Of a stretch of 64,000 nucleotides of DNA, positions 50,706 through 60,179 are shown piece after piece. Each line of letters begins with the position of its first letter. Positions within the stretch are counted from its first letter, which is position 1. Source of the DNA: Ga0077527 sp021300125 (GTDB lineage Bacteria; Pseudomonadota; Gammaproteobacteria; Burkholderiales; SG8-41); assembly GCA_046339595.1 (NCBI GenBank), contig JBKDUF010000011.1, positions 1 through 64,000 on the forward strand, read 5' to 3'. The notes under the pieces were generated by a model that made no database searches, was not told the origin of the DNA, and saw only the letters and a list, made by a program, of their open reading frames with translations. Both the position numbers and the translations under genes were made by a program.

Positions 50706-52238
50706 TCAGGCGCGGCGGTTGAAGTCGCGCCAGCGGAATCCGAACAGCCACAGCATGCCGAAGTAGGTGAAGCCGCCGGCAAGCACCAGTCCTGCGAGCT
50801 TCAGCACGCGATCCATCGCGCCGGAAGCAAGCCAGGCCGCTGTTGGTCCGGCAAGCCACCACAGCACGATGCCCATCGCGTACACCGCCAGCGCGAGCTT
50901 GAGCGTGAATACCGCCCAGCCCGGCTGCGGCCGGAAAATGCCGCGGCGGCGCAGGCCGATCAGCAGCAGTGTCGCATTCAGGCACGCGCCCAGGCTGATC
51001 GCCAGCGCAAGGCCGGCATGCTTGAGCTGCCACACCAGCGCCAGATTGAGCAGCTGGGTCACCGCCAGCGTCACCAGCGCGATCTTCACCGGCGTGCGGA
51101 TGTCCTGCTGCGCATAGAAGCCCGGCGCCAGCACCTTCACCGCGATCAGGGCGACCAGACCCACGGCATAAGCAACCAGCGCATGGCGGGTGTTGATGAC
51201 ATCAGTGGCGGTAAAAGCGCCGTAGTGGAACAGCGTGGCCCCCAGCGGCACAGCCAGCACCGCCAGCGCCACAGCCGCGGGCATCGCCAGCAGCAGGGTC
51301 AGCCGCAGCCCCCAGTCGAGGAGCTCCGAATAGGCCTGCGGATTCTGCTCGGCATGGCGTTTTGCGAGGCTGGGCAGCAGGATCGTGCCCAGCGCGACAC
51401 CCAGCAGCCCCGCCGGAAACTCCATCAGGCGGTCGGCGAAGTACAGCCAGGTCACGCTGCCGGTGACGAGGAATGAGGCGAAGATGTTGTTGATGAGCAG
51501 GCTGACCTGCCCCACCGACACCCCGAACACCGCCGGCGCCATCTGCCGCAGCACCCGCTGCACGCCCTCGTCGCGCAGGCTGAAACGCGGCCGCGGCAGC
51601 ACCCCTGCACGGGCCAGAAACGGAATCTGGAAAACCAGCTGCAGCACCCCGCCCGCGAACACCGCCCAGGCCAGCGCTTTCACCGGCGGATCGAAATACG
51701 GCGCGGCGAGCAGCGCAAAGCCGATGAAGGAGAGGTTGAGCAGCGTCGGCGTGAACGCCGGCACCGCGAAGCGGCTCCAGGTGTTGAGAATGCCGCCGGC
51801 CAGCGCCGTCAGCGCGATGAACAGGATGTAGGGAAAGACAATACGCAGCAGTTCCACCGTCAGCGCGAATTTCTCCGGGGTCGCGGTGAAACCGGGTGCG
51901 GTCACCGCGATGATCCACGGCGCGGCGAGCATGCCCGCCACGCTCACCAGCAGCAGCGCCACGCTGAGCACGCCGCTGACATGGTTGATCAGCGCGCGCG
52001 CCTCGTCCTCGCCACGGCGGTTCCTGTATTCGGCAAGGATCGGCACGAAGGCCTGGGAGAAGGCGCCCTCGGCAAACAGCCGCCGCAGCAGGTTCGGAAT
52101 CTTGAAGGCGACGAAGAACGCGTCGGTGGCCAGACCCGCGCCAAAGACACGGGCAATCACCGCGTCGCGTACGAAACCGAGCACCCGCGACACCAGCGTC
52201 ATGCTGCTGACTGTCGACAAGGCCTTGATTAAATTCAT
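50706..52238 (-). CDS. murJ: Lipid II flippase MurJ
   Basis: A 510-residue polytopic membrane protein (about 14 segments) of the MOP superfamily that flips the peptidoglycan precursor lipid II. The beginning STVSSMTLVSRVLGFVRDAV and the LPSLAKRHAEQN loop are diagnostic, as is LRRLFAEGAFSQAFVP. It is divergent from rpsT, a conserved pairing in proteobacteria. The start has only a weak GAG upstream in an A-rich stretch. Confidence 0.96.
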   Translation of the reverse strand: MNLIKALSTVSSMTLVSRVLGFVRDAVIARVFGAGLATDAFFVAFKIPNLLRRLFAEGAFSQAFVPILAEYRNRRGEDEARALINHVSGVLSVALLLVSVAGMLAAPWIIAVTAPGFTATPEKFALTVELLRIVFPYILFIALTALAGGILNTWSRFAVPAFTPTLLNLSFIGFALLAAPYFDPPVKALAWAVFAGGVLQLVFQIPFLARAGVLPRPRFSLRDEGVQRVLRQMAPAVFGVSVGQVSLLINNIFASFLVTGSVTWLYFADRLMEFPAGLLGVALGTILLPSLAKRHAEQNPQAYSELLDWGLRLTLLLAMPAAVALAVLAVPLGATLFHYGAFTATDVINTRHALVAYAVGLVALIAVKVLAPGFYAQQDIRTPVKIALVTLAVTQLLNLALVWQLKHAGLALAISLGACLNATLLLIGLRRRGIFRPQPGWAVFTLKLALAVYAMGIVLWWLAGPTAAWLASGAMDRVLKLAGLVLAGGFTYFGMLWLFGFRWRDFNRRA

Positions 52239-52280
52239 TTATTTTGCTCGGGAGGGGCGAAGGGCGCGGTACTGGGCAGC

Positions 52281-52309
52281 TTGCGGAAAAGGCCCAAGTT
52301 CTTTATCAT
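52281..52309 (+). promoter_or_regulatory. Promoter of rpsT
   Basis: TTGCGG (52281-52286), a 17-base spacer and TATCAT (52304-52309) lie 35 bases before the rpsT ATG. This is one of the better sigma-70-type promoters in the window. Confidence 0.65.
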
Positions 52310-52343
52310 TGCGCCCTTTTTCCGAACGGAATCCGGAGTTTAC

Positions 52344-52607
52344 ATGGCCAACACTGCTTCAGCCAAAAAAGCCGCCCGCCAGGCCGTGAAGCGCCGCGCC
52401 CGCAATGGCGCCCAGCGTTCAGAGCTGCGCACCGCGATCAAGGATGTACGCAAGGCCATCGCCGCCGGCGACAAGGCTGCCGCGAGGACCGTGTTCCAGA
52501 AATCGGTGAGCACCATTGATTCGATCGCCGACAAGGACATCATCCGCAAGAACACCGCGGCGCGCTACAAGAGCCGCCTGTCGGCCGCAATCAAGGCGAT
52601 GGCCTGA
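52344..52607 (+). CDS. rpsT: 30S ribosomal protein S20
   Basis: An 87-residue basic protein of the small ribosomal subunit. MANTASAKKAARQAVKRRAR is the conserved N-terminus, and the helical hairpin body ends with YKSRLSAAIKAM. The ATG at 52344 follows CCGGAG with six-base spacing. It is transcribed alone from its own promoter, divergent from murJ. Confidence 0.98.
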   Translation: MANTASAKKAARQAVKRRARNGAQRSELRTAIKDVRKAIAAGDKAAARTVFQKSVSTIDSIADKDIIRKNTAARYKSRLSAAIKAMA

Positions 52608-52639
52608 TCATCCCCTCAGCGGCGCCCCGGCGCCGCAGC

Positions 52640-52662
52640 GGGCCGCCAGCTCAAGGCGGCCC
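52640..52662. other. GC-rich hairpin after rpsT
   Basis: GGGCCGCC (52640-52647) pairs perfectly with GGCGGCCC (52655-52662) around a seven-base loop, about 33 bases after the rpsT stop. There is no T-tract, so it may stabilise the 3' end rather than terminate by itself. It overlaps the 3' end of the DUF3579 gene. Confidence 0.4.
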
Positions 52663-52968
52663 TCCGGTGGCCGGTGTCTCCGGCCGCCTGACCCGGCGCC
52701 CCGGCCGCATCCTCAGCCGGTTGTCTCTCGCGAACTGCAGCAAAAGGGCAAAACCCTGGGGATTTACCGTCTCCAGCGCGCGGTCCACTGCGACACAATG
52801 GTTACCGCCGGCAAAGATCGGTTCCAGGCAGGGCGAGTATTCAAGATGACCGCTTTCGCTGAGCACCGAAAACACGCTGGACAGCCGTTCCGCCCAGTCG
52901 CCGGGACGAAACGGTTCACCGTGGCCGGTGATGCCCTTAATGACGATTTCCGGTGCATCATTGAACAT
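52651..52968 (-). CDS. DUF3579 family protein
   Basis: A 105-residue protein matching DUF3579, a small family I associate mainly with betaproteobacteria. EIVIKGITGHGEPFRPGDWAERL is the conserved start, then a VAVDRALETVNPQGFALLLQFARDN helix. Function is unknown. The ATG at 52968 is preferred over a TTG eight codons upstream because AGGA stands five bases before it. It converges on rpsT and is divergent from argD. Confidence 0.82.
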   Translation of the reverse strand: MFNDAPEIVIKGITGHGEPFRPGDWAERLSSVFSVLSESGHLEYSPCLEPIFAGGNHCVAVDRALETVNPQGFALLLQFARDNRLRMRPGRRVRRPETPATGGPP

Positions 52969-53034
52969 GCCGTCCTGCCGCCCTGTCAGCAAAAAAGTCC
53001 AGCAGAATCAGCGCATAAGCCGCGCATTGCAGCG

Positions 53035-53078
53035 GAAAATTCACTTGCCAAGCGAAGCCGCCATGGCCGAAAATTCAC
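53035..53078. promoter_or_regulatory. Two direct copies of GAAAATTCAC in the argD leader region
   Basis: The ten-base word GAAAATTCAC occurs at 53035-53044 and 53069-53078, 34 bases apart start to start. Its complement contains TGAAT, the half-site word of arginine-repressor boxes. Position between the divergent DUF3579 and argD genes would suit an operator, but the evidence is only the repeat itself. Confidence 0.3.
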
Positions 53079-53087
53079 ATTGATCAC

Positions 53088-53117
53088 CGGCGGCGTCAGG
53101 CCGCCGTCTGTTTTTTT
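53088..53117 (+). terminator. Rho-independent terminator or attenuator before argD
   Basis: CGGCGGC (53088-53094) pairs with GCCGCCG (53100-53106) around GTCAG, followed by TCTG and seven T. It faces rightward but lies 480 bases beyond rpsT and about 90 bases before argD, so it may attenuate a long arg leader transcript or end a short RNA. Confidence 0.6.
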
Positions 53118-53203
53118 GTAGCCTGCACGGCGGGGTCGCGGCAGCGGCCCGGGACCGGCGATATTGGCCGCGCGAAACGGCGGCCTTGATGAGCGAGCAC
53201 ACC

Positions 53204-54394
53204 ATGTCACATGTCATGAACACCTATGCCCGCCTGCCCGTCGCCTTTGAACGCGGCGAAGGCGTCTGGCTGTGGGATACGCAGGGCAAGCGCTATCTGG
53301 ACGCGCTGGCGGGCGTGGCCGTGAACGCGGTCGGCCACAGCCATCCGATACTGGTGGCGGCGCTGCGCGAACAGGTCGGCAAGCTGATCCACACCTCCAA
53401 CATCTACCAGGTCTCGGCGCAGGAAAAACTCGCCGACCGCATCGCCGCCGCCTCCGGCATGGACAGCGTGTTTTTCTGCAATTCCGGCGCCGAAGCCAAC
53501 GAGGCGGCTATCAAGCTCGCGCGTTACTACGGCCACAAGAAGGGCGTGGAAATTCCCGCGGTCGTGGTGCTCGAGAAGTCCTTCCACGGCCGCACCATGG
53601 CCACGCTGGCGGCCCCCGGCAGCCGCAAGGTGCAGGCCGGCTTCGAGCCGCTGGTGACCGGATTCGTGCGCGTGCCCTTCAACGACCTGGAGGCCGTTCG
53701 TCGCGTCGCCGCCTCCAACCGCAACGTGGTCGCCGTACTCGCCGAGCTGGTGCAGGGCGAAGGCGGGGTCAGCGTCTGCAGCGATGATTACCTGAAGGGC
53801 CTGCGCGAGATCTGCGACGCCAACGGCTGGCTGCTGATGCTCGACGAAGTGCAGACCGGCATGGGCCGCACCGGCAAGATGTTCGCCTTCCAGCACTACG
53901 GCGTGATGCCCGACGTGATCACCCTCGCCAAGGGCCTCGGCGGCGGTGTGCCCATCGGCGCCTGCGTGGCCCGCGGTGAAGCCGCCACGCTGTTCAAGCC
54001 GGGCAGCCACGGCTCGACCTTCGGCGGCAACCTGCTTGCCAGCACCGCCGCGCTCGCCACCATCGACATCATCGAATCCGAGGGCCTGTGCCGCAACGCC
54101 GCCGAGGTGGGCGAGCTCATCCTGTCCGGGCTCCGGCGCGCGCTGGCCGAAACGCCCGGCGTGCGCGACATCCGCGGCAAGGGCATGATGATCGGCGTCG
54201 AGCTCGACCGCCCCTGCGGCGAACTGGTGAAAACCGCGCTCGAGGCCGGCCTGCTGATCAACGTCACCGCCGAGAACGTGGTACGGCTGGTGCCGCCGCT
54301 GGTGATGTCCCGCGCCGAAGCCGACCAGCTGGTCGGCCAGCTGGCGCCGATGATCCGCACATTCCTGATGAAAGCCGCCCCCGCCGCCGCCTGA
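53204..54394 (+). CDS. argD: Acetylornithine aminotransferase
   Basis: A 396-residue class III aminotransferase using PLP, converting N-acetylglutamate semialdehyde to N-acetylornithine in arginine synthesis. NTYARLPVAFERGEGVWLWD is the usual ArgD beginning. FCNSGAEANEAAIKLAR, LDEVQTGMGRTG and the PLP lysine in ITLAKGLGGG follow, then GSHGSTFGGNLLA. The start MSHVMNTYARLP is chosen by homology; ATGs at 53189 and 53216 are alternatives and no strong Shine-Dalgarno decides. argF and argG follow directly, supporting the arginine assignment over other class III aminotransferases. Confidence 0.93.
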   Translation: MSHVMNTYARLPVAFERGEGVWLWDTQGKRYLDALAGVAVNAVGHSHPILVAALREQVGKLIHTSNIYQVSAQEKLADRIAAASGMDSVFFCNSGAEANEAAIKLARYYGHKKGVEIPAVVVLEKSFHGRTMATLAAPGSRKVQAGFEPLVTGFVRVPFNDLEAVRRVAASNRNVVAVLAELVQGEGGVSVCSDDYLKGLREICDANGWLLMLDEVQTGMGRTGKMFAFQHYGVMPDVITLAKGLGGGVPIGACVARGEAATLFKPGSHGSTFGGNLLASTAALATIDIIESEGLCRNAAEVGELILSGLRRALAETPGVRDIRGKGMMIGVELDRPCGELVKTALEAGLLINVTAENVVRLVPPLVMSRAEADQLVGQLAPMIRTFLMKAAPAAA

Positions 54395-54429
54395 TGCGCG
54401 CGGCGCGCCCGCTGCGCCGGGGATACCCC

Positions 54430-55353
54430 ATGCCACTTCGCCACTACCTGCAATTCAAGGATTTCAGCGCCGAGGAATACGAACACCTGTTCGCCCGCGC
54501 GCACTGGATCAAGACGCGCTTCAAGCGCTACGAGCCGTATCTGCCGCTGCACGACCGCACGCTGGCGATGATCTTCGAGAAGAACTCCACGCGGACCCGC
54601 GTCTCGTTCGAGGCCGGCATGCTGCAGATGGGGGGCACCGTGATCAACCTCACCTCCAGCCAGACCCAGCTCTCGCGCGGCGAGCCGATCGAGGATGTCG
54701 CGCGGGTCATTACGCGCATGGTCGACCTGGTGATGATCCGCACCTTCGAGCAGCTGATCATCGAGCGCTTCGCGGCCTACTCGCGGGTGCCGGTGATCAA
54801 TGGCCTCACCAACGAGTACCACCCCTGCCAGATCCTCGCCGATATCTTCACCTACATCGAGCACCGCGGCTCGATCCGCGGCAGGACCGTGGCCTGGATC
54901 GGCGACTCCAACAACGTCTGCAACACCTGGCTGCAGGCCGCCGAGGTACTCGGCTTCAACGTCCATGTCTCGACACCGCCCGGCTACGAAGTCGAGCCCG
55001 AACGCGCCGGCCTCTACGGCACCGACCACTACGAGGAATTCCCCGATCCGATGGATGCGGTGAAGGGCGCCGACCTGGTCACCACCGACGTCTGGACCAG
55101 CATGGGCTTCGAGGCCGAGAACGAAGAGCGCAAGCGCGACTTCGAGGACTGGTGCATCGACGCCGACATGATGAACGCCGCCAAGCCTGACGCCCTGTTC
55201 ATGCACTGCCTGCCCGCCCACCGCGGCGAGGAAGTCACCGCCGAAGTCATCGACGGCCCGCAGAGCGTGGTCTGGGATGAAGCTGAAAACCGTCTCCATG
55301 CGCAGAAGGCCCTGATGGAATTTCTGCTGCTGGGCCACGTGGAATCCAAGTAA
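54430..55353 (+). CDS. argF: Ornithine carbamoyltransferase
   Basis: A 307-residue enzyme joining ornithine and carbamoyl phosphate to give citrulline. The carbamoyl phosphate site STRTR, HPCQILAD and the ornithine-side HCLPAHRGEE are intact. The start ATG at 54430 (MPLRHYLQF) has GGGGA upstream and matches family length. An in-frame ATG at 54394 overlapping the argD stop would add 12 arginine-rich residues. It lies between argD and argG. Confidence 0.96.
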   Translation: MPLRHYLQFKDFSAEEYEHLFARAHWIKTRFKRYEPYLPLHDRTLAMIFEKNSTRTRVSFEAGMLQMGGTVINLTSSQTQLSRGEPIEDVARVITRMVDLVMIRTFEQLIIERFAAYSRVPVINGLTNEYHPCQILADIFTYIEHRGSIRGRTVAWIGDSNNVCNTWLQAAEVLGFNVHVSTPPGYEVEPERAGLYGTDHYEEFPDPMDAVKGADLVTTDVWTSMGFEAENEERKRDFEDWCIDADMMNAAKPDALFMHCLPAHRGEEVTAEVIDGPQSVVWDEAENRLHAQKALMEFLLLGHVESK

Positions 55354-55367
55354 CCCCCCTGAAAATC

Positions 55368-56597
<1,230 letters not shown>

Positions 56598-56620
56598 ACG
56601 CACCGCAACAGGAGCATCCG

Positions 56621-56929
56621 ATGTCCCAGTTCGACAACGTTTCCGTCGTCAAGAAAGCCAACGTCTATTTCGACGGCAAGTGCGTCAGCCACACCGTGAT
56701 CCTTGCCGGTGGCGTGCGCAAATCGGTGGGTGTGATCCTGCCCTCGACCCTCAAGTTCAACACCGACGCCCCCGAGCGCATGGAGATCATCGCCGGCCAC
56801 GGCCGTTACCGCCTTGCCGGCAGCGACTGGAAAACGGTCCGGGAAGGCGAGAGCTTCGACGTGCCTGGCAAGTCGAGCTTCGACATCGAGGCGGTCGAGG
56901 CCCTGCACTACGTGTGCCATTTCGGTTAA
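56621..56929 (+). CDS. ppnP: Pyrimidine/purine nucleoside phosphorylase PpnP (YaiE, DUF1255)
   Basis: A 102-residue single-domain cupin of the PpnP family, which phosphorolyses several nucleosides to base and ribose-1-phosphate. SVGVILPSTLKFNTDAPERMEI and GESFDVPGKSSFDIE are characteristic. AGGAG precedes the ATG by six bases. It follows argG after 23 bases and is 15 bases before the proteasome-like gene. Confidence 0.9.
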   Translation: MSQFDNVSVVKKANVYFDGKCVSHTVILAGGVRKSVGVILPSTLKFNTDAPERMEIIAGHGRYRLAGSDWKTVREGESFDVPGKSSFDIEAVEALHYVCHFG

Positions 56930-56944
56930 GGCCCGCCAGCAACA

Positions 56945-57541
56945 ATGACCACCATCGTCGTGGTGCGCAAGGGCCGCACGGTTGCAATCGCTGCCGACAC
57001 CATGACCAAGTGGGGCGCAGCCAAGGAAAGCGCGGCCTATGTCGCCAACAACGGCAAATTGCTGCAGGTCGGCGACACCTGGCTGGGCCTCACCGGCAAT
57101 GCCACCTTCAAGACCATCCTGCGCGACTACTTCGGCAGGCCCAAGGTGCGCGCCCGTTTTGATTCACCGCTGGAAATCTTCCGCACCTGGCAGGACCTGC
57201 ACACTGCGCTGAAGAACGACTACTTCCTGCACATCGGCGGCCAGGACGACGAGCCGCTCGAATCCACGCGCTTTGACGCGCTGATCGCCAACCCGCAGGG
57301 CATCTTCGGCGTGGTCGCTCACCGCACCGTGCAGGAATTCACCCGTTACTACGCCTTCGGCAGCGGCAGCACCTACGCCATGGGCGCGCTGCACGCGCTC
57401 TACGACGAGCCCGGACTCAACGCCGAGGCGCTGGCGCGGCGCGCGGTGGAAACCGCCGCCGAATTCGACGATGCCACCGGCCTGCCGCTGCAAGCCCACC
57501 GCATCAGCCTGAAAGCCGCAAAACCAGCCGCCAAAGCCTGA
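56945..57541 (+). CDS. Proteasome-family Ntn hydrolase, betaproteobacterial proteasome homologue (BPH)
   Basis: A 198-residue protein related to the proteasome beta subunit and HslV. After removal of the first Met the chain begins TTIVVVRKG with a free threonine as nucleophile. Asp17 in IAAD is the usual partner, and the lysine of NNGKLLQV (residue 37 of the mature chain) aligns with catalytic Lys33 of the archaeal beta subunit (NGKKLFQI). Size is slightly larger than HslV. Homologues called BPH in betaproteobacteria have been reported to form a double-ring tetradecamer. No HslU- or Mpa-like ATPase is nearby, so its substrates and delivery are open. It sits in a rightward run between ppnP and yajQ. 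Confidence 0.85.
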   Translation: MTTIVVVRKGRTVAIAADTMTKWGAAKESAAYVANNGKLLQVGDTWLGLTGNATFKTILRDYFGRPKVRARFDSPLEIFRTWQDLHTALKNDYFLHIGGQDDEPLESTRFDALIANPQGIFGVVAHRTVQEFTRYYAFGSGSTYAMGALHALYDEPGLNAEALARRAVETAAEFDDATGLPLQAHRISLKAAKPAAKA

Positions 57542-57559
57542 GGCTGCGCAGCTGCGGCG

Positions 57560-57565
57560 TATAAT
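57560..57565 (+). promoter_or_regulatory. TATAAT before yajQ
   Basis: A perfect -10 hexamer lies 42 bases before the yajQ ATG, just after the stop of the proteasome-like gene. The -35 region is weak. It implies that yajQ can be transcribed separately from the arg run. Confidence 0.55.
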
Positions 57566-57607
57566 CCGCACTGTTCCAACCGCACCCACAACCTCAGGGA
57601 GCAGCAC

Positions 57608-58099
57608 ATGCCCTCGTTCGACATCGTCTCCGAGGTCAACCAGGTCGAAGTGCGCAACGCCGTCGACCAGACCAACAAGGAAGTCTCCACCCGCTTTGAT
57701 TTCAAGGGCTCCGATGCCCGCGTCGAAATCAATGACAAGGAAAAAACGCTGACCGTCTTCGCCGACGACGACTTCAAGCTGAGCCAGGTCCGCGACGTGC
57801 TCACCGCCAAGCTCGCCAAGCGCGGCGTCGACACCCGCTGCCTCAAGATGGGTGAGGCCGAAACCATCAGCGGCAACAAGATGAAGCAGCCGGTTACCGT
57901 GCGCGAAGGCATCGAGCAGGAGCTGGCCAAGAAAATCGTCAAGACCATCAAGGACAGCAAGATGAAGGTGCAGGGCAGCATCCAGGGCGACGTGGTGCGC
58001 GTGTCGGGCGCCAAGAAAGACCTGCTGCAGGACGCCATCGCCCTGATCCGCAAGTCCATCACCGACTTCCCGCTGCAGTTCAAGAATTTCCGTGACTGA
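57608..58099 (+). CDS. yajQ: YajQ family nucleotide-binding protein
   Basis: A 163-residue protein of two ferredoxin-like folds. MPSFDIVSEVNQVEVRNAVD and STRFDFKGSDA are the typical beginning, and IRKSITDFPLQFKNFRD the end. In Xanthomonas and Pseudomonas YajQ-like proteins bind cyclic di-GMP and act with transcription factors; RNA or nucleotide binding has also been reported. The start follows CAGGGAG with five-base spacing. Confidence 0.95.
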   Translation: MPSFDIVSEVNQVEVRNAVDQTNKEVSTRFDFKGSDARVEINDKEKTLTVFADDDFKLSQVRDVLTAKLAKRGVDTRCLKMGEAETISGNKMKQPVTVREGIEQELAKKIVKTIKDSKMKVQGSIQGDVVRVSGAKKDLLQDAIALIRKSITDFPLQFKNFRD

Positions 58100-59450
58100 A
58101 CCGGCCCGGACCGCAGGCGATCCGCCAGCCCAACCCGCCGCCATCCCCTTCGCCGAGGCTTTCCGCTTCTGGCTCAAGCTCGGCTTCATCAGCTTCGGCG
58201 GCCCCGCGGGACAGATTTCGATCATGCACCAGGAGCTGGTGGAGAAACGGCGCTGGATTTCCGAGCGCCGTTTCCTGCATGCACTGAACTACTGCATGGT
58301 GCTGCCCGGACCCGAGGCGCAACAGCTTGCCACCTACATCGGCTGGCTGATGCACCGCACCTGGGGCGGCATCGTGGCTGGCGGCCTGTTCGTGCTGCCC
58401 TCCCTGTTCATCCTGATCGCACTGTCCTGGATCTACATGGCCTGGGGCAATGTGCCCGCCGTCGCCGGCATCCTCTACGGTATCAAGCCCGCGGTGACCG
58501 CGATCGTGGTCTTCGCTGCTATCCGCATCGGCAGCCGCGCACTCAAAAACCGCGTGCTGTGGGGTTTCGCCGCGGCGGCCTTCATCGGACTCTTTGCGCT
58601 TGACCTGCCCTTTCCGCTGATCGTGATCGGCGCCGGCCGGGCCGGCTGGATCGGCGGCCGGCTGCGGCCGCAGCTCTTCGCCATGGGCGGCGGCCATGGC
58701 GCCGCGGACAAGGACTACGGCCCGGCGGTGATCGACGATGACACGCCAACACCCGCGCACGCGCGCTTCTCCTGGGGCCGCTTCTACCGCGTGCTCGCCT
58801 TCGGCCTCGCGCTGTGGACCGCGGGCATGGCGATCCTCATCGCCACCTTCGGCTGGGACAGCACGCTGCGCCAGATGGGCTGGTTCTTCACCAAGGCCGC
58901 GCTGCTCACTTTCGGCGGTGCCTATGCCGTGCTGCCCTATGTCTATCAGGCGGCAGTCGAACACTTCCAGTGGCTGACCGGCCCGCAGATGATCGACGGC
59001 CTCGCCCTGGGCGAAACCACGCCGGGCCCGCTGATCATGGTGGTGGCTTTTGTCGGCTTCGTCGGCGGCTGGACCACCGAATTCCTCGGCACCGACCGCC
59101 TGGTCGCGGCCGGCGCGCTCGCCGCCGCGGTGGTGACCTGGTTCACCTTCCTGCCCAGCTTCATTTTCATCCTGCTCGGTGGCCCACTGGTCGAGACCAC
59201 CCACGGTGAACTCAAATTCACCGCCCCGCTCACCGGCATCACCGCCGCGGTGGTCGGCGTGATCCTCAACCTCGCGGTGTTTTTTGCCTACCACGTGTTG
59301 TGGCCCGAGGGCCTGAGCGGCCGCTTCGACTGGCCCTCGGCGGTGATCGGCATCGCCGCCTTTGTCGCACTGTGGCGCTACAAGGTGGGCATCATGCCGG
59401 TGATCGGCGGTTGCGCTCTGGCCGGCGCAGCGTGGACGCTGCTGACCTGA
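58092..59450 (+). CDS. chrA: Chromate transporter, ChrA (CHR) family
   Basis: A 452-residue inner-membrane protein with two homologous CHR halves. The first has FISFGGPAGQISIMHQELV and LPGPEAQQLATYIGW; the second has LTFGGAYAVLPYV and TTPGPLIMVVAFVGF. CHR transporters export chromate using the membrane potential; some export other oxyanions. The gene starts with GTG inside the end of yajQ (8-base overlap). No chrB or chrF regulator is adjacent, so chromate induction is not implied. Confidence 0.93.
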   Translation: MTEPARTAGDPPAQPAAIPFAEAFRFWLKLGFISFGGPAGQISIMHQELVEKRRWISERRFLHALNYCMVLPGPEAQQLATYIGWLMHRTWGGIVAGGLFVLPSLFILIALSWIYMAWGNVPAVAGILYGIKPAVTAIVVFAAIRIGSRALKNRVLWGFAAAAFIGLFALDLPFPLIVIGAGRAGWIGGRLRPQLFAMGGGHGAADKDYGPAVIDDDTPTPAHARFSWGRFYRVLAFGLALWTAGMAILIATFGWDSTLRQMGWFFTKAALLTFGGAYAVLPYVYQAAVEHFQWLTGPQMIDGLALGETTPGPLIMVVAFVGFVGGWTTEFLGTDRLVAAGALAAAVVTWFTFLPSFIFILLGGPLVETTHGELKFTAPLTGITAAVVGVILNLAVFFAYHVLWPEGLSGRFDWPSAVIGIAAFVALWRYKVGIMPVIGGCALAGAAWTLLT

Positions 59451-59462
59451 ACCTGCACGCGC

Positions 59463-60179
59463 TCAGCGCGCGAGGCCCTGTACCCAGCGGTTGTAAATCC
59501 GGTCCGCCACGGAATTGAGGGCACGCACCTTGTCCTCGATGCCGTCTTCCATCTCTGCAGGCGTCTGCACCGAAGCCACACGCCCGGCCAGCGCCTCAAC
59601 CTCCTGCGCCCAGTCGCGGCACCAGCTGCGGATCAGCGCTGGCGTCATCTCGACATGGCACTGCATGCCGATGTGGCGGTCGTTCAGCACATAGCCCTGG
59701 TTCGCGCACCAGGCGCTTTCCATCAGCCGCGTCGCCCCCGGCGGAATGGCAAAAGTCTCGCCATGCCAGTGGAATGACAGAAAGCGCTTCAGGTCTGCCC
59801 CCAGCCATTGCCGTGCCAGCGGCCCGTCGAGCACGCGCACCTCGCCCCAGCCGATTTCCTTGACCGGGTTGCGCGTCACCAGCGCACCCAGCGCCTTGGC
59901 CAACAGCTGGCCGCCGAGGCAATGCCCGATCACCGGCACGTCCCGCTCTACCGCATCGCGGATCAGCGCGCATGCGAGCGCCACCCAGGGCAGGTCGTCG
60001 TTGACGCTCATCGGCCCGCCCATGAAGCACAGCCCGGCAAACTCAGCCGGCGACGCCGGCACCGCCTCGCCGGCATCGAGCTTGATGATGCGGTACGGAA
60101 TCCGGTGCCGCTCAAGGTACATGGCAAAATAAGCCGGACCTTCAGTCGGGGAGTGGCGAAAAATGGCAACAGGCTTCAT
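59463..60179 (-). CDS. Class I glutamine amidotransferase-like protein
   Basis: A 238-residue GATase1 domain protein. The nucleophile C87 lies in VIGHCLGGQLLAKAL and the partners H175 and E177 in QCHVEMTP, so the triad is complete. Stand-alone members of this type (often annotated as GMP synthase-like) may be glutaminases or gamma-glutamyl peptide hydrolases; the substrate is not known. The ATG at 60179 is chosen because KPVAIFRHSPTEGP is the conserved start; the 83-codon longer frame lies over the divergent gene. It converges on chrA with 12 bases between stops. Confidence 0.85.
   Translation of the reverse strand: MKPVAIFRHSPTEGPAYFAMYLERHRIPYRIIKLDAGEAVPASPAEFAGLCFMGGPMSVNDDLPWVALACALIRDAVERDVPVIGHCLGGQLLAKALGALVTRNPVKEIGWGEVRVLDGPLARQWLGADLKRFLSFHWHGETFAIPPGATRLMESAWCANQGYVLNDRHIGMQCHVEMTPALIRSWCRDWAQEVEALAGRVASVQTPAEMEDGIEDKVRALNSVADRIYNRWVQGLAR

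Noticed and set aside
53896..55338. Open frame of 480 codons on the minus strand across argD and argF
   Set aside because: Antisense to two conserved arginine genes and without recognisable motifs.
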